NCBI RefSeq assembly: GCF_004331255.1
Contig: NZ_SJOF01000003.1
Span: 1 to 64,000 of the forward strand
Length of the DNA: 64,000 nt
Reading direction: 5' to 3'
Source: Acinetobacter sp. ANC 4173
Lineage (GTDB): Bacteria > Pseudomonadota > Gammaproteobacteria > Pseudomonadales > Moraxellaceae
Position numbers and translations under genes: made by a program. Below, in pieces: positions 45,046 through 55,803 of this stretch (within the stretch, counting starts at the first letter, position 1; each line of letters begins with the position of its first letter). The notes under the pieces are model-generated. The model searched no databases, was not told where the DNA came from, and worked only from the letters and a program-made list of their open reading frames with translations.

Positions 45046-46404
45046 TTATCCCTTCGGATGAGCAGTCGTTTTTCTCATTAACGTTTGATTATCATATTGA
45101 TGAGATGTGAGATGTGCTTGCAATTGCGCCATGAAATCCATAACAACAACTACAACGATCAGCAAAGATGTACCACCCAGATAGAATGGAATACCAAAAG
45201 AACTTTGCAAAATCATTGGCATTAAACACACGATCGCAATATAAATCGCACCAATAAACGTCAAACGATTGAGAATATGATCTAAATAACGAGCAGTTTG
45301 CTCACCTGGGCGAATACCAGGCACATAAGCTCCGCTGCGTTTTAAGTTTTCCGATACTTCTTTCGGGCTAAATACCAGCGCCGTATAAAAATAACAGAAA
45401 AAGATAATTAACGCACCAAAGAGCACCAAATACAACGGCTGTCCAGGCGACAATAAAAGGGCCAAATCTTGAAGACTACGCTTGATTATCCCTGCACTCG
45501 GATCTGAGCTTCCCACCCACTGCCCCAAACTCGCTGGGAACAATAGTAAAGAGCTTGCAAAGATCGCTGGAATTACACCGGCCATATTAATTTTTAATGG
45601 CAAATGTGTCTGCTGTGCAGTAAATACACGACGGCCTTGTTGTTTTTGAGCGTAGTTTACTGGAATACGACGCTGCGCTTTCTCAATAAACACAATTGCT
45701 GCCAAAACACCTAGAGACAATAAGCCAAAAATAACCAAGCCAATCAGACTTGTTTGACCATTATCTACCGATGAAATTGATTGCATAATTAAATTAGGCA
45801 ATCCAGCAACAATACCCGCGAAAATGATCATGGAAATACCATTGCCCACTCCACGTTCGGTAATTTGCTCACCCAACCACATTAAGAACATAGTACCTGC
45901 AACCAATGAAGTTACAGCAGGAACATAAAAAGCTAAACCAGCTGACAAGGTAATCCCTTGACTGATCAAACCTGCACACATTCCAGTTGCTTGCACCAAA
46001 GCTAAAAGCAACGTACCTTGACGTGTATATTGGTTAATTTTGCGCTTCCCTTGCTCTCCCTCTTTTTTCAAAGCTTCGAGTGATGGAATTACAGTCGACA
46101 TTAACTGCACAATAATTGATGCAGAAATATACGGCATAATCCCCAAGGCAAGAATTGACATTCTTTCTAAAGCACCACCTGAAAACATATTAAACAAACC
46201 AAGGATTGTACCCTGGTTTGCATTAAAGAGATTTTCAAGTGCAGCATTATTAATGCCCGGTACTGGAATATGCGCTCCTAGTCGAAAAACCAACAATGCA
46301 CCGAAGAGAAACATCATTCGGCGAATAATTTCACGATATTTCACGTAAAACGGTTGCCCTTTCATCATGTGAACATGACCTGAAGAACTAGGAGACATAG
46401 ACAC
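45046..46404 (-). CDS. secY: Protein translocase subunit SecY
   Basis: 452 residues, ten membrane helices, the central pore subunit of Sec[27 protein letters not shown] near the N-terminus (after an early basic segment) and the [22 protein letters not shown] loop are signature regions. 6 bp after rplO in the spc section. Confidence 0.97.
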
Positions 46405-46410
46405 TCGCGA

Positions 46411-46851
46411 TTACTCCTCGACTTTGCCGCCAGCAGCTTCAACAGCAGCTTTAGCGCCTTTAGTCAATGCAACACCTTGCACAGTGAATGCACGAGTAAT
46501 TTCACCAGAAAGTACGATACGAGCACGCAACATATCTTTACGTACAACGTTTGCAGCTTTTAAAGTTTCTAGGCTAACAATGTCGCCTTCAACTTTAGCA
46601 AGCTCTGATAAACGTACTTCAGCAGTTTTTAAAGCGATTTGGCTAGTGAAACCGAATTTAGGTAAACGACGATATAACGCAGTTTGACCGCCTTCAAAGC
46701 CTGGACGAGTACCACCACTTTTACGTGAGTTTTGACCTTTGATACCACGACCACCAGTCTTACCAACACCAGAGCCAATACCACGACCTAGACGAAGATT
46801 ATCACGCTTCGCACCTTCTGCAGGTGCAAGTTCATTTAAACGCAGAGTCAT
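46411..46851 (-). CDS. rplO: 50S ribosomal protein L15
   Basis: 146 residues, Gly/Arg-rich N-terminal extension ([20 protein letters not shown]) and compact C-terminal domain. Late-assembly 50S protein. 3 bp after rpmD. Confidence 0.98.
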   Translation of the reverse strand: MTLRLNELAPAEGAKRDNLRLGRGIGSGVGKTGGRGIKGQNSRKSGGTRPGFEGGQTALYRRLPKFGFTSQIALKTAEVRLSELAKVEGDIVSLETLKAANVVRKDMLRARIVLSGEITRAFTVQGVALTKGAKAAVEAAGGKVEE

Positions 46852-46854
46852 GGC

Positions 46855-47031
46855 TTATTCCTCTACACTAACCATATAGTAGACTTTGTTGATCATACCG
46901 CGGTTAGAAGGCGTATCTTGCACTTCTACAGTATGACCAATACGACGCAGACCTAAACCTTGTAAACAAAGCTTGTGATTTTTCAAGCGATGAGAAGAAG
47001 ATTTAGTCTGGGTAACTTTAATCGTTTTCAT
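46855..47031 (-). CDS. rpmD: 50S ribosomal protein L30
   Basis: 58 residues, [20 protein letters not shown] start and [20 protein letters not shown] core. Small 50S protein found in most but not all bacteria. Lies between rpsE and rplO. Confidence 0.96.
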
Positions 47032-47037
47032 GATTGA

Positions 47038-47535
47038 TTACCCTTGAATTTGTTCTACAGAAAGACCACGTTTAGCAGCTACTTTCTCTGGAGAAGTCAT
47101 ATCACGCAAACCTTTGAAAGTTGCGTTTACAACGTTCGCAGCGTTTGTAGAACCGTAACATTTAGCAAGTACGTTGTGTACACCTGCAGCTTCAAGAACG
47201 GCACGCATAGCGCCACCAGCAATTACGCCAGTACCTTCAGAAGCAGGTTGCATGTACACACGGCTTGCACCATGACGAGCATTCACAGGGTGTTGTAAAG
47301 TAGTACCAGCAAGGTCTACAGTAATCATGTTACGACGTGCAGCTTCAAGTGCTTTAGAAATAGCAGCTGGAACTTCACGCGCTTTACCACGACCAAAACC
47401 TACACGACCATTACCATCGCCCACAACAGTTAATGCTGTGAAAGAGAAGATACGACCACCCTTAACAACTTTGGCTACACGATCAACGGCAACCAGCTTT
47501 TCAACAAGACCTTCGTTTTGTTCAACTTTAGCCAT
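47038..47535 (-). CDS. rpsE: 30S ribosomal protein S5
   Basis: 165 residues, with the S5 double-stranded RNA-binding domain ([27 protein letters not shown]) and the C-terminal S5 fold. Contributes to translational accuracy and mRNA helicase activity. Between rplR and rpmD. Confidence 0.98.
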   Translation of the reverse strand: MAKVEQNEGLVEKLVAVDRVAKVVKGGRIFSFTALTVVGDGNGRVGFGRGKAREVPAAISKALEAARRNMITVDLAGTTLQHPVNARHGASRVYMQPASEGTGVIAGGAMRAVLEAAGVHNVLAKCYGSTNAANVVNATFKGLRDMTSPEKVAAKRGLSVEQIQG

Positions 47536-47537
47536 GA

Positions 47538-47888
47538 TTAGAACTCCAAGCCGTTTTCACGAGCAGCATCAGCCAAGGCTTTGATACGACCATGATATTT
47601 AAAACCAGAACGGTCAAATGCAACTTTAGTAATACCAGCTGCTTTAGCACGTTCTGCGATTAAAGCACCTACTTTAGTCGCTGCTTCAATATTACCAGTT
47701 GAACCAGCACGTAAAGTAGCATCTAAAGTTGAAGCTTGCGCTAAAACTGTGCCACCATCTGCTGAGATAACTTGAGCATAGATGTGACGCGGAGTGCGGT
47801 TTACACACAAACGAGTCGCACCCAATGCACGAATGTGCAAGCGTGTGCTTTTCGCACGACGCAAACGGGATTGTTTCTTTTCGTTCAT
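47538..47888 (-). CDS. rplR: 50S ribosomal protein L18
   Basis: 116 residues, binds 5S rRNA; family motifs [16 protein letters not shown] and [20 protein letters not shown]. 14 bp after rplF. Confidence 0.98.
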   Translation of the reverse strand: MNEKKQSRLRRAKSTRLHIRALGATRLCVNRTPRHIYAQVISADGGTVLAQASTLDATLRAGSTGNIEAATKVGALIAERAKAAGITKVAFDRSGFKYHGRIKALADAARENGLEF

Positions 47889-47902
47889 AAGAACCTCGCG
47901 CC

Positions 47903-48436
47903 TTATTTCTTCTTAGCTTCTTTACGAAGTACAACTTCATCAGAATAACGAACACCTTTACCTTTATAAGGCTCTGGCGGACGGTAACCACGGATATCTG
48001 CAGCAACTTGACCTAAACGTGCTTTATCAGCAGATTTAAGGATAATTTCAGTTGCTGTAGGAGTTTCAGCAGTTACACCTTCAGGAAGCGTATAGTCGAT
48101 CGGGTGAGAGAAACCAAGGTTAAGGTTAACAATATTACCCTTAACCGCAGCTTTGTAACCAACACCGATAAGTTGCAACTTACGTTCGAAGCCTTCGCTA
48201 ACACCTTTTACAAGGTTGTTAAGAACAGCGCGAGCAGTACCAGCTTGCATCCAAGCGTCTTTCGACTCAGCTTTTGGAGCTACAGCTACAATACCGTCTT
48301 CCTGTTTAAGCTCGACCAGCGCATGCAGGTTGAAAGACAATGTACCTTTACTGCCTTTCACTTCGACCTGCCGGCCGTTCTGAGTAACTGTAACACCGTT
48401 AGGCACAGTTACTGGGGCTTTAGCCACACGAGACAT
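47903..48436 (-). CDS. rplF: 50S ribosomal protein L6
   Basis: 177 residues in two L6 repeats; the C-terminal signature [11 protein letters not shown] is present. Lies near the sarcin-ricin loop. 13 bp after rpsH. Confidence 0.98.
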   Translation of the reverse strand: MSRVAKAPVTVPNGVTVTQNGRQVEVKGSKGTLSFNLHALVELKQEDGIVAVAPKAESKDAWMQAGTARAVLNNLVKGVSEGFERKLQLIGVGYKAAVKGNIVNLNLGFSHPIDYTLPEGVTAETPTATEIILKSADKARLGQVAADIRGYRPPEPYKGKGVRYSDEVVLRKEAKKK

Positions 48437-48449
48437 GAGGAATCACCTA

Positions 48450-48845
48450 TTAAGAAACAAAAGCAACAACTTCACCACCAACGCCTGCAGCACGTGCAGC
48501 GCGATCAGTCATGATGCCTTTGCTTGTAGAAACAATTGCAATACCTAAACCTTGCTTAACGCTCGGAAGTGCATCTTTACCGCGATACTGACGTAGACCA
48601 GGACGGCTTACGCGTTTCACAGTTTCGATAACTGGTTTGCCTTCGAAATATTTTAAAGTGATGGTCAACGTAGCTTTGCCTTCAACTTCAGCAACTTCTA
48701 CATTTGAAACATAACCTTCTTGTTGAAGTACGTTTGCAATTGCAACCTTCAACTTAGAATTAGGCATAGAAACAGATTGTTTCTTTGCCATTTGTGCGTT
48801 ACGAACACGAGTTAACATGTCGGCAACGGTATCTTGCATACTCAT
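48450..48845 (-). CDS. rpsH: 30S ribosomal protein S8
   Basis: 131 residues starting [18 protein letters not shown] at 48845; an in-frame upstream ATG would overlap rpsN and is not used. Binds the central domain of 16S rRNA and in E. coli represses the spc operon by binding mRNA near rplE. C-terminal [20 protein letters not shown] is typical. Confidence 0.97.
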   Translation of the reverse strand: MSMQDTVADMLTRVRNAQMAKKQSVSMPNSKLKVAIANVLQQEGYVSNVEVAEVEGKATLTITLKYFEGKPVIETVKRVSRPGLRQYRGKDALPSVKQGLGIAIVSTSKGIMTDRAARAAGVGGEVVAFVS

Positions 48846-48858
48846 TTCTAGTCGCTCC

Positions 48859-49164
48859 TTACCAGCTTGCCTTAACAACGCCCGGTACATCACCTTGCAT
48901 TACTGTGTCACGTAATTTGTTACGGCTTAAACCGAACTTACGGAAGTAACCATGAGGACGACCAGTTAAACCACAACGGTTACGAAGACGTACTGGAGAT
49001 GCATTACGTGGTAATGCTTGTAACTTCATCATCGCTTCGAAACGCTCTTCATCGCTTGCATTTACATTTGCAATCGTAGCTTTTAATTCAGCACGTTTTG
49101 CAGCAAATTTAGCAACTGTCTTTTCGCGTTTCAATTCGCGATTAATCATACCTTTCTTAGCCAT
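48859..49164 (-). CDS. rpsN: 30S ribosomal protein S14
   Basis: 101 residues, the long zinc-free form (no CxxC pairs), with [21 protein letters not shown]. Sits in the 30S head. 9 bp after rplE. Confidence 0.98.
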   Translation of the reverse strand: MAKKGMINRELKREKTVAKFAAKRAELKATIANVNASDEERFEAMMKLQALPRNASPVRLRNRCGLTGRPHGYFRKFGLSRNKLRDTVMQGDVPGVVKASW

Positions 49165-49173
49165 ATCGACCTC

Positions 49174-49710
49174 TTATTTGAACGGGAAGCCGAATGCACG
49201 CATAAGCGCACGGCCTTCGTCATCGGTGCGAGCAGTCGTAGTAACGGTAATATCCATACCACGAATACGATCAATCTTATCAAAATCGATCTCAGGGAAC
49301 ATGATTTGTTCTTTAAGACCCATAGAGTAATTACCACGACCATCAAATGATTTCGCAGAGAAACCACGGAAGTCACGGATACGAGGGATCGCAATCGAGA
49401 TCAAACGGTCTAAGAATTCGTACATACGTTCGCCGCGTAAAGTAACTTTACAACCGATCGGCCAACCATCACGGATTTTGAAACCAGCGATTGATTTGCG
49501 AGCTAACGTAAGCACTGGTTTTTGACCAGCAATTGCTTGCATATCAGCAAGAGCACCATCAAGGAGTTTTTTGTCAGCAGCAGCTGCACCAACACCCATG
49601 TTGATCGTGATTTTAGTAATGCGAGGGATATCCATCACATTTTTAACGCCTAAAGTCTCTTGTAATTGAGCTTTAAGTTCGTCATTGTAACGCGTTTTAA
49701 GTCTGGCCAT
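49174..49710 (-). CDS. rplE: 50S ribosomal protein L5
   Basis: 178 residues; binds 5S rRNA and bridges to S13. Core segments [20 protein letters not shown] and [20 protein letters not shown]. In E. coli its start region is the S8 repressor site. Confidence 0.98.
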   Translation of the reverse strand: MARLKTRYNDELKAQLQETLGVKNVMDIPRITKITINMGVGAAAADKKLLDGALADMQAIAGQKPVLTLARKSIAGFKIRDGWPIGCKVTLRGERMYEFLDRLISIAIPRIRDFRGFSAKSFDGRGNYSMGLKEQIMFPEIDFDKIDRIRGMDITVTTTARTDDEGRALMRAFGFPFK

Positions 49711-49725
49711 TGCCTTCTCAACCTA

Positions 49726-50043
49726 TTACTTCGCTACCGCCACTGATTCACCATTTGATTTGTAAACGCGAGTTTTCACGCCTTCAGTCACTTGGTAACC
49801 AACACGGTCAGCCTTTTGGGTTGTAGCATTAAAAATTGCCACATTAGAAATATGAAGCGAAGCTTCTTGTGTAACGATAGCGCCTTCAGCACCTGTTGCA
49901 CGGTTCGGCTTTTGATGCTTCTTAACCAAGTTAAGGCCTTCAACCATAACACGGTCATTAGAAACAGACAGAACAGTACCCTGTTTGCCTTTTTCTTTAC
50001 CTGCGATCACAATTACTTGATCGCCTTTTTTAATCTTAGCCAT
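49726..50043 (-). CDS. rplX: 50S ribosomal protein L24
   Basis: 105 residues with an N-terminal KOW motif (KKGDQVIVIAGKEKGKQGTV). Assembly initiator of the 50S subunit. 9 bp after rplN. Confidence 0.98.
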   Translation of the reverse strand: MAKIKKGDQVIVIAGKEKGKQGTVLSVSNDRVMVEGLNLVKKHQKPNRATGAEGAIVTQEASLHISNVAIFNATTQKADRVGYQVTEGVKTRVYKSNGESVAVAK

Positions 50044-50052
50044 GAGTGCCTC

Positions 50053-50421
50053 TTATAGAACTTCAGGAGCCAATGAAATGATTTTCATGAACTGTTCAGT
50101 ACGAAGTTCACGAGTCACTGGTCCGAAAATACGAGTTGCAATCGGCGCTTTGTTGTTGTTCAAAATAACAGCTGCGTTATCATCGAAACGAATAACTGAA
50201 CCATCTGGACGACGGATGCCGAATTTTGTACGTACAACCACAGCATTCATCACGTCACCTTTTTTAACACGTGCGCGAGGAATAGCTTCTTTTACAGTAA
50301 CTTTAATAATATCGCCAACTGAAGCATAACGACGATGTGAACCACCAAGTACTTTAATACATTGTACGCGGCGAGCACCACTGTTGTCTGCTACGTCGAG
50401 CATAGTTTCGGTTTGAATCAT
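50053..50421 (-). CDS. rplN: 50S ribosomal protein L14
   Basis: 122 residues, [20 protein letters not shown] start as in all bacteria. Binds 23S rRNA and contacts RsfS. First gene of the spc operon in E. coli; here an 89-bp gap with a long stem-loop separates it from rpsQ. Confidence 0.98.
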
Positions 50422-50440
50422 TGCCCTACTCCAAAACCGT

Positions 50441-50498
50441 GCATCACCGGTCGCAATTTCGAAAGGCTCAAAGAGTACTCGAAATTGACCGATGATGC
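50441..50498 (-). promoter_or_regulatory. Long stem-loop in the rpsQ-rplN gap
   Basis: Plus-strand arms GCATCACCGGTCGCAATTTCG (50441-50461, minus one base for brevity: GCATCACCGG... AATTTCG) and 50480-50498 (CGAAATTGACCGATGATGC) pair over about 19 bp with one mismatch and a 2-nt bulge. The 18-nt loop contains a further CTC/GAG pairing. No U-run follows on the minus strand. It fills most of the 89-bp S10/spc junction. Confidence 0.7.
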
Positions 50499-50510
50499 AA
50501 GAACGTTTAA

Positions 50511-50768
50511 TTACTCAGCAGCAGCTTCAACAACTTCAACTAAAGTCCAAGACTTAGTTTTAGAAATTGGGCGGCTTTCTTTGATTGTCACAACATCGCC
50601 TAATTTAGCAGTGTTGTTCTCATCATGAGCATGTAATTTAGTTGAACGGCGGATTGATTTGCCATACAACGGGTGTTGAACACGACGTTCGATAAGCACA
50701 ACAATAGACTTGTCCATTTTGTCGCTTACGACTTTGCCGGTTAACGTGCGGACTGTTTTTTCACTCAT
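50511..50768 (-). CDS. rpsQ: 30S ribosomal protein S17
   Basis: 85 residues, OB-fold; [20 protein letters not shown] near the start and the [18 protein letters not shown] signature. Last gene of the S10 section; its start overlaps rpmC by 4 bp. Confidence 0.98.
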   Translation of the reverse strand: MSEKTVRTLTGKVVSDKMDKSIVVLIERRVQHPLYGKSIRRSTKLHAHDENNTAKLGDVVTIKESRPISKTKSWTLVEVVEAAAE

Positions 50769-50962
50769 TGTCCGTTCCCCTGTTTTTCGGTAAGGAGGGT
50801 CTTAATACGAGCAATAGTCTTACGAGTAAGTGCAACTTCGTGCGATTTACCCAATTGACCAGTTGCCTTAGCCATACGAAGACGGAATTGGTTAAGCTGT
50901 TGCTCATCAAGCAAAGCTGTCAACTCTTCTACCGATTTTTCACGTAGATCTTTAGTTTTCAT
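50765..50962 (-). CDS. rpmC: 50S ribosomal protein L29
   Basis: 65 residues, two-helix protein at the tunnel exit; [20 protein letters not shown] start. Overlaps both neighbours (rplP by 1 bp, rpsQ by 4 bp), so translation is coupled. Confidence 0.97.
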   Translation of the reverse strand: MKTKDLREKSVEELTALLDEQQLNQFRLRMAKATGQLGKSHEVALTRKTIARIKTLLTEKQGNGQ

Positions 50963-51375
50963 TACATTACCGTCCGAGTCACGATAGTGGTTTTAAACGG
51001 AAGCTTAGCAGCAGCAAGCGTAAATGCTTCACGCGCCAATTCTTCGTTCACACCTTCCATTTCGTACAGGATCTTACCTGGTTTGATTTCACAAACCCAG
51101 TACTCCACATTACCTTTACCGTTACCCATACGAACTTCTAATGGCTTTTCAGTAATTGGTTTGTCTGGGAATACACGAATAAAGATCTTACCACCACGCT
51201 TAACACGACGGCTAATGGTACGACGCGCAGCTTCAATTTGACGTGAAGTCATACGACCACGTTCAGTTGCTTTAAGCGCGATTGAACCAAATGATACTGT
51301 ACTACCACGGTGCGCTAGACCAGTGTTACGGCCTTTTTGCACTTTACGGAATTTGGTACGTTTAGGTAGCAACAT
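50962..51375 (-). CDS. rplP: 50S ribosomal protein L16
   Basis: 137 residues, [19 protein letters not shown] start. Organises the A-site tRNA elbow region; its arginine in the [11 protein letters not shown] region is the known target of the YcfD oxygenase in E. coli. Confidence 0.98.
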   Translation of the reverse strand: MLLPKRTKFRKVQKGRNTGLAHRGSTVSFGSIALKATERGRMTSRQIEAARRTISRRVKRGGKIFIRVFPDKPITEKPLEVRMGNGKGNVEYWVCEIKPGKILYEMEGVNEELAREAFTLAAAKLPFKTTIVTRTVM

Positions 51376-51378
51376 GGA

Positions 51379-52134
51379 TTATTCTCCCTTGTCAGCAGCA
51401 CGGTCATTACGACGTCCACGACGTTGCTCTTGACCTTCACCACGACCACGACCGCGTTTAGCTGGACGCTCTTCAGCTGGAGCTGGGTTCATGACTTGTT
51501 TCATGCCACCCAAGATCTCACCACGGAAGATCCACACTTTAACACCAATCGTACCGTAAGTCGTTTCAGCACGCATAGTTGAGTAGTCGATGTCCGCACG
51601 AAGCGTATGCAAAGGCACACGACCTTCACGATACCATTCTGTACGAGCAATCTCTGCACCACCTAAACGGCCAGAAACTTCAACTTTGATACCTTTAGCA
51701 CCAGCACGCATCGTGTTTTGAACCGCACGCTTCATAGCACGACGGAACATAACACGCTTTTCTAATTGTGAAGCAATTGCTTCAGCAACTAAACGAGCGT
51801 CTAAATCTGGGCGATCGATTTCGTTGATGCTTACTTGCGCTGGAATACCCATAATTTGAGTAAGTTCACGCTGTAATTTCTCAATGTCTTCGCCTTTTTT
51901 ACCGATCACGATACCAGGACGTGCAGTGCTAATAGTTACTTTAGCAGCGCCCGTAGGACGTTCGATAAGAATATTGCTGATCATTGCATTCTTAAGTTTT
52001 TTAGTTAAAAACTCACGAACTTGAAGATCTTTAAGCAAATATTCAGCGTATTGTTTCGGACTCGCATACCAGTTGGCGTTATGACGTTTTACAACACCAA
52101 GGCGGATACCGATTGGATGAACCTTCTGACCCAT
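51379..52134 (-). CDS. rpsC: 30S ribosomal protein S3
   Basis: 251 residues, KH domain with [16 protein letters not shown] at about residues 76-91. The C-terminal 35 residues form an Arg/Gly-rich tail ([18 protein letters not shown]) that is longer than in E. coli (233 residues). Part of the mRNA entry helicase. Confidence 0.98.
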   Translation of the reverse strand: MGQKVHPIGIRLGVVKRHNANWYASPKQYAEYLLKDLQVREFLTKKLKNAMISNILIERPTGAAKVTISTARPGIVIGKKGEDIEKLQRELTQIMGIPAQVSINEIDRPDLDARLVAEAIASQLEKRVMFRRAMKRAVQNTMRAGAKGIKVEVSGRLGGAEIARTEWYREGRVPLHTLRADIDYSTMRAETTYGTIGVKVWIFRGEILGGMKQVMNPAPAEERPAKRGRGRGEGQEQRRGRRNDRAADKGE

Positions 52135-52135
52135 A

Positions 52136-52468
52136 TCAAACCCCTACCTTAACGGTAATGTGACAAGTACGCTTAGTAATACGATCTGCACGGCCTTTAG
52201 CACGTGGCATAATACGTTTAAGGCTAGTGCCTTCATCAACGTAAATCGTAGTTACCTTAAGGTCGTCTACATCTAAACTGTTATTGTGTTCAGCGTTTGC
52301 AATTGCAGATTCCAATGCTTTTTTAACCAAAACCGCAGCTTTCTTGTTGCTGAAGTTAAGAATATTAAGCGCGTGAGCAACAGATTTGCCACGGATTAGG
52401 TCTGCAACCAAACGAGTTTTTTGTGCCGAGATAGCGGCACCGCGTAATTTAGCAGTAACTTCCATCAT
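52136..52468 (-). CDS. rplV: 50S ribosomal protein L22
   Basis: 110 residues from [11 protein letters not shown] (or 109 from the second Met at 52465). The extended hairpin loop ([20 protein letters not shown]) lines the exit tunnel. 1 bp before rpsC. Confidence 0.97.
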   Translation of the reverse strand: MMEVTAKLRGAAISAQKTRLVADLIRGKSVAHALNILNFSNKKAAVLVKKALESAIANAEHNNSLDVDDLKVTTIYVDEGTSLKRIMPRAKGRADRITKRTCHITVKVGV

Positions 52469-52474
52469 AGCACC

Positions 52475-52750
52475 TTAACGTTTAGATTTCTTGTCAACAC
52501 CGTGACCGCGATAGGTACGAGTTGGCGCGAATTCACCAAGTTTGTGACCAACCATGTGTTCAGATACGATCACTGGAACATGGTTACGGCCATTATGTAC
52601 AGAGATTGTTAAACCAACAAAATCCGGGAGGATCATCGAACGACGTGACCAAGTCTTGATCGGCTTACGATTGTTAGCAGCAATAGCAGCTTCAACCTTA
52701 GCGAACAAGTGCGCATCGACGAATGGACCTTTTTTCAATGAACGAGGCAT
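52475..52750 (-). CDS. rpsS: 30S ribosomal protein S19
   Basis: 91 residues, [15 protein letters not shown] start and [16 protein letters not shown] signature. 30S head protein. Confidence 0.98.
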   Translation of the reverse strand: MPRSLKKGPFVDAHLFAKVEAAIAANNRKPIKTWSRRSMILPDFVGLTISVHNGRNHVPVIVSEHMVGHKLGEFAPTRTYRGHGVDKKSKR

Positions 52751-52763
52751 TAGTCAGATTCCT

Positions 52764-53588
52764 TTACTTGACGCGACGATCGCGAATAATCATCTTAGTC
52801 GTACGCTTGTTGGTACGTGTCTTGTACCCTTTAGCTTTTTGACCCCATGGGCTTACAGGTTGAATACCTTTATTACGCCCTTCACCACCACCGTGTGGGT
52901 GATCAACTGGGTTCATCGCCATACCACGAACGGTAGGACGAACGCCACGCCAGCGTGCTGCACCTGCTTTACCAAGTGAGCGAAGGTTGCTTTCTTGGTT
53001 AGAAACTTCACCAAGAACTGCACGGCACTCAACGTGAATTTTACGCATTTCACCAGAACGTAAACGAACGATGGCGTAAGAACCGTCACGACCCAACAAT
53101 TGAACTGAAGTACCAGCAGAACGAGCTAATTGCGCGCCTTTACCGATTTTAAGTTCGATGTTGTGAAGAGTAGAACCGATCGGCATGTTGCGAAGCGGTA
53201 AGCAGTTACCTGGGCGAATTGGAGCATCGTTACCAGATTGAACTTTATCGCCAGCGCGAAGGCCTTTAGGCGCGATGATGTAGCGACGCTCACCATCAGC
53301 ATACAATACAAGTGCAATGTGTGCTGTACGGTTAGGATCGTATTCAATACGCTCTACAGTCGCAGGAATGCCATCTTTGTTACGTTTAAAGTCAACAAGA
53401 CGGTAGTGCTGCTTGTGACCGCCACCAACGTGACGAGTCGTGATGTGACCGTTGTTGTTACGACCACCAGTACGTTTTTTAGCTTCAACCAACGGAGCAT
53501 AAGGCGCGCCTTTGTGAAGATGGTCGTGAACGACTTTCTCTACAAAGCGACGTCCAGGAGACGTTGGCTTACATTTTTGAATTGGCAT
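52764..53588 (-). CDS. rplB: 50S ribosomal protein L2
   Basis: 274 residues, near the peptidyl transferase centre. The [17 protein letters not shown] segment includes the conserved histidine of L2. Largest primary 23S rRNA binder of the cluster. Confidence 0.98.
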   Translation of the reverse strand: MPIQKCKPTSPGRRFVEKVVHDHLHKGAPYAPLVEAKKRTGGRNNNGHITTRHVGGGHKQHYRLVDFKRNKDGIPATVERIEYDPNRTAHIALVLYADGERRYIIAPKGLRAGDKVQSGNDAPIRPGNCLPLRNMPIGSTLHNIELKIGKGAQLARSAGTSVQLLGRDGSYAIVRLRSGEMRKIHVECRAVLGEVSNQESNLRSLGKAGAARWRGVRPTVRGMAMNPVDHPHGGGEGRNKGIQPVSPWGQKAKGYKTRTNKRTTKMIIRDRRVK

Positions 53589-53599
53589 AATTCTCGTCC

Positions 53600-53920
53600 T
53601 TATTCCGCTGCGCTTTCAGCGGTATCGCCCAAGTCAGCCATTTCAACATCTTGGCCAGCTTTCAGGGTGACGTATGCTTTTTTAACATCAGAACGACGTC
53701 CTAATGTTTTACCAAAGCGTTTAGACTTACCTTTAGTGATCGTTGTGTTAACTTTAACAACCTGAACACCAAAGAGTTGTTCAACTGCTTTTTTGATTTC
53801 AAGTTTATTTGCATCAAGTGCAACTTTAAAAACTTGAACACCAGCAGTCTCACCTAAAACTTGTGCTTTTTCTGAGAATACAGGTCCTTGTAGGACTTGA
53901 TAGATACGTTCGTTGTTCAT
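53600..53920 (-). CDS. rplW: 50S ribosomal protein L23
   Basis: 106 residues; docking site for trigger factor and SRP at the tunnel exit. [20 protein letters not shown] is the family core. Overlaps rplD by 4 bp. Confidence 0.98.
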   Translation of the reverse strand: MNNERIYQVLQGPVFSEKAQVLGETAGVQVFKVALDANKLEIKKAVEQLFGVQVVKVNTTITKGKSKRFGKTLGRRSDVKKAYVTLKAGQDVEMADLGDTAESAAE

Positions 53921-54519
53921 CCGAGTTCTACCTCAATTTTCTTAGCAGCAGCAACAGACATAACAACTTTATCGAACGCAATCAAGCTAACAGGATCGAT
54001 TGCAGTAGCATCAACCACATCAACGTGTGGAATGTTGCGCGCTGCTAGATATAGATTCTCATCTACAGCATCAGTAACGATCAATGCGCGAGTAGCATTC
54101 AAGTCGTTAAGTTTCGCAAGCAATTCTTTAGTTTTTGGAGCTGCAACAGCAATCTCTTCAACCAATACAAGACGATCTTGGCGAACAAGTTCAGCTAAGA
54201 TACATTGCATTGCACCGCGATACATTTTGCGGTTAACTTTTTGAGACCAATCTTGTGGACGAGCAGCAAAAGTTTTACCACCACCAACCCAGATTGGGCT
54301 ACGAATAGAACCGGCACGAGCGCGACCAGTACCTTTTTGACGGAATGGCTTTTTACCACCGCCAGATACATCAGCACGTGATTTCTGAGCTTTCGAACCT
54401 TGACGACCACCAGCTAAGTAAGCTGTAACAACTTGGTGTACAAGTGCTTCGTTAAATTCACGACCGAAAGCAACTTCAGATAATTCAACAGCAGAGCCGG
54501 AAACAGTTTTTAAATTCAC
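53917..54519 (-). CDS. rplD: 50S ribosomal protein L4
   Basis: 200 residues with the tunnel-lining loop ([21 protein letters not shown]). In E. coli it represses the S10 operon through the leader; the leader here is described separately. 11 bp after rplC. Confidence 0.98.
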   Translation of the reverse strand: MNLKTVSGSAVELSEVAFGREFNEALVHQVVTAYLAGGRQGSKAQKSRADVSGGGKKPFRQKGTGRARAGSIRSPIWVGGGKTFAARPQDWSQKVNRKMYRGAMQCILAELVRQDRLVLVEEIAVAAPKTKELLAKLNDLNATRALIVTDAVDENLYLAARNIPHVDVVDATAIDPVSLIAFDKVVMSVAAAKKIEVELG

Positions 54520-54530
54520 GTTATTTCCCC

Positions 54531-55169
54531 TCAGGCCTTGATCGTAGGACGAACGGTAACGTCGCCACCAGTAGCACCAGGAATCGCGCCTTTAACAACT
54601 AGAACTGAACGTTCTGTGTCGATAGCAACGATCTCAAGACCCTGTGTAGTTACGCGTTCAGCACCTAAATGGCCAGCCATTTTTTTGCCTTTGAATACGC
54701 GACCAGGAGTCTGGTTTTGACCAGTAGAACCTAAAACACGGTGAGAAAGTGAGTTACCGTGAGTAGCATCTTGGGTACGGAAGTTCCAACGCTTAACACC
54801 ACCTTGGAAACCTTTACCTTTAGACGTACCAGTAACGTCAACGATTTGACCAACTGTGAACAAATCAACAGTTAGAACACCACCAACTTCACGACCTTCA
54901 AGATCAGCTTCTGTAGCGCGGAATTCTTGAACTAGACGACCAGCAGCAACACCCGCTTTCGCAAAGTGACCTTTCTGAGCGTTAGTTACGCGAGATTCGC
55001 GACGTTCACCAGTAGTGATTTGAATCGCTTGATAACCATCAGTTTCAAGCGTTTTGATTTGAGTGATGCGGTTAGGATCAACCTCAATCACTGTTACAGG
55101 CACAGAAACACCAGCATCTGTAAAGATACGGGTCATACCGCACTTGCGACCGACTAAACCAATAGCCAT
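54531..55169 (-). CDS. rplC: 50S ribosomal protein L3
   Basis: 212 residues from [19 protein letters not shown] chose ATG 55169 over 55175: the ribosome site AGAGG is then 8 bp away, against 2 bp. Contains [13 protein letters not shown] and the glutamine region [13 protein letters not shown] that PrmB methylates in E. coli. Confidence 0.96.
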   Translation of the reverse strand: MAIGLVGRKCGMTRIFTDAGVSVPVTVIEVDPNRITQIKTLETDGYQAIQITTGERRESRVTNAQKGHFAKAGVAAGRLVQEFRATEADLEGREVGGVLTVDLFTVGQIVDVTGTSKGKGFQGGVKRWNFRTQDATHGNSLSHRVLGSTGQNQTPGRVFKGKKMAGHLGAERVTTQGLEIVAIDTERSVLVVKGAIPGATGGDVTVRPTIKA

Positions 55170-55229
55170 GTGCATAACCTCTAAAAAAGCGGCCTAATTA
55201 ACTTCAAAAGCGTTAATTAACCGAAAGTC

Positions 55230-55541
55230 TTAACCCAAAGCGATCTGAACATCAACACCAGCAGCAAGATCTAACTTCATCAATGCATCAACAGTTTTAT
55301 CCGTAGGTTGAACGATGTCGATCAAACGTTTGTAAGTGCGGATCTCATATTGGTCACGCGCATCTTTGTTAACGTGTGGTGATGTTAAAACGTTAAAACG
55401 TTCGATGCGAGTTGGCATCGGGATTGGACCACAAACTTGTGCGCCAGTACGTTTTGCTGTTTCTACGATCTCTTGAGCAGATTGATCAATTAAACGATGA
55501 TCAAAAGACTTCAAACGGATACGAATTCTCTGGTTAGACAT
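55230..55541 (-). CDS. rpsJ: 30S ribosomal protein S10
   Basis: 103 residues from [20 protein letters not shown] at 55541; an upstream in-frame ATG at 55577 lacks homology. Also acts as NusE in antitermination. First gene of the 28-gene cluster, about 160 nt after the promoter. Confidence 0.97.
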
Positions 55542-55659
55542 ACCAGTTAACTCCAAGCCAAATATATAAAGAATCACCCTTGACGCATCTCACCTATTGG
55601 TAAGTGTCAAAGGCAGTGAAAATCACTAAGGTCATGATCGATGCCACGACTGTCACGAT

Positions 55660-55701
55660 GTTAACTACTTTATTCGCAGTTAACCCCCTTCCTTTGAAGG
55701 G
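55660..55701 (-). promoter_or_regulatory. S10 leader hairpins
   Basis: Two small stems lie at the start of the predicted rpsJ leader: CCCTT/AAGGG (about 55686-55701) and GTTAACT/AGTTAAC (55660-55684). The roughly 160-nt leader could hold an autoregulatory site. It is not obviously like the E. coli L4-responsive leader. Confidence 0.4.
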
Positions 55702-55707
55702 TGAGTC

Positions 55708-55736
55708 ATTATATCGATTGTTTAACGCTTAAGCAA
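55708..55736 (-). promoter_or_regulatory. Promoter of the S10-spc-alpha cluster
   Basis: On the minus strand TTGCTT, 17-bp spacer, TATAAT (perfect -10), with A-rich sequence upstream (55740-55770) that could act as an UP element. Transcription would begin near 55701. Confidence 0.8.
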
Positions 55737-55803
55737 ATCCATTTTGCCTTTTTTGGTCTTTTTTTCAAATTTACATGATTTTCAATTGTTTATTATTTAA
55801 CCG

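Noticed and set aside
42000-55200. Numerous long open frames antisense to the ribosomal protein genes
   Set aside because: They mirror highly biased codon use of strongly expressed genes and have no ribosome sites or known domains.
55542-55701. E. coli-like L4-responsive S10 leader
   Set aside because: Only two short stems are visible; I cannot fold the E. coli HD/HE hairpins here.
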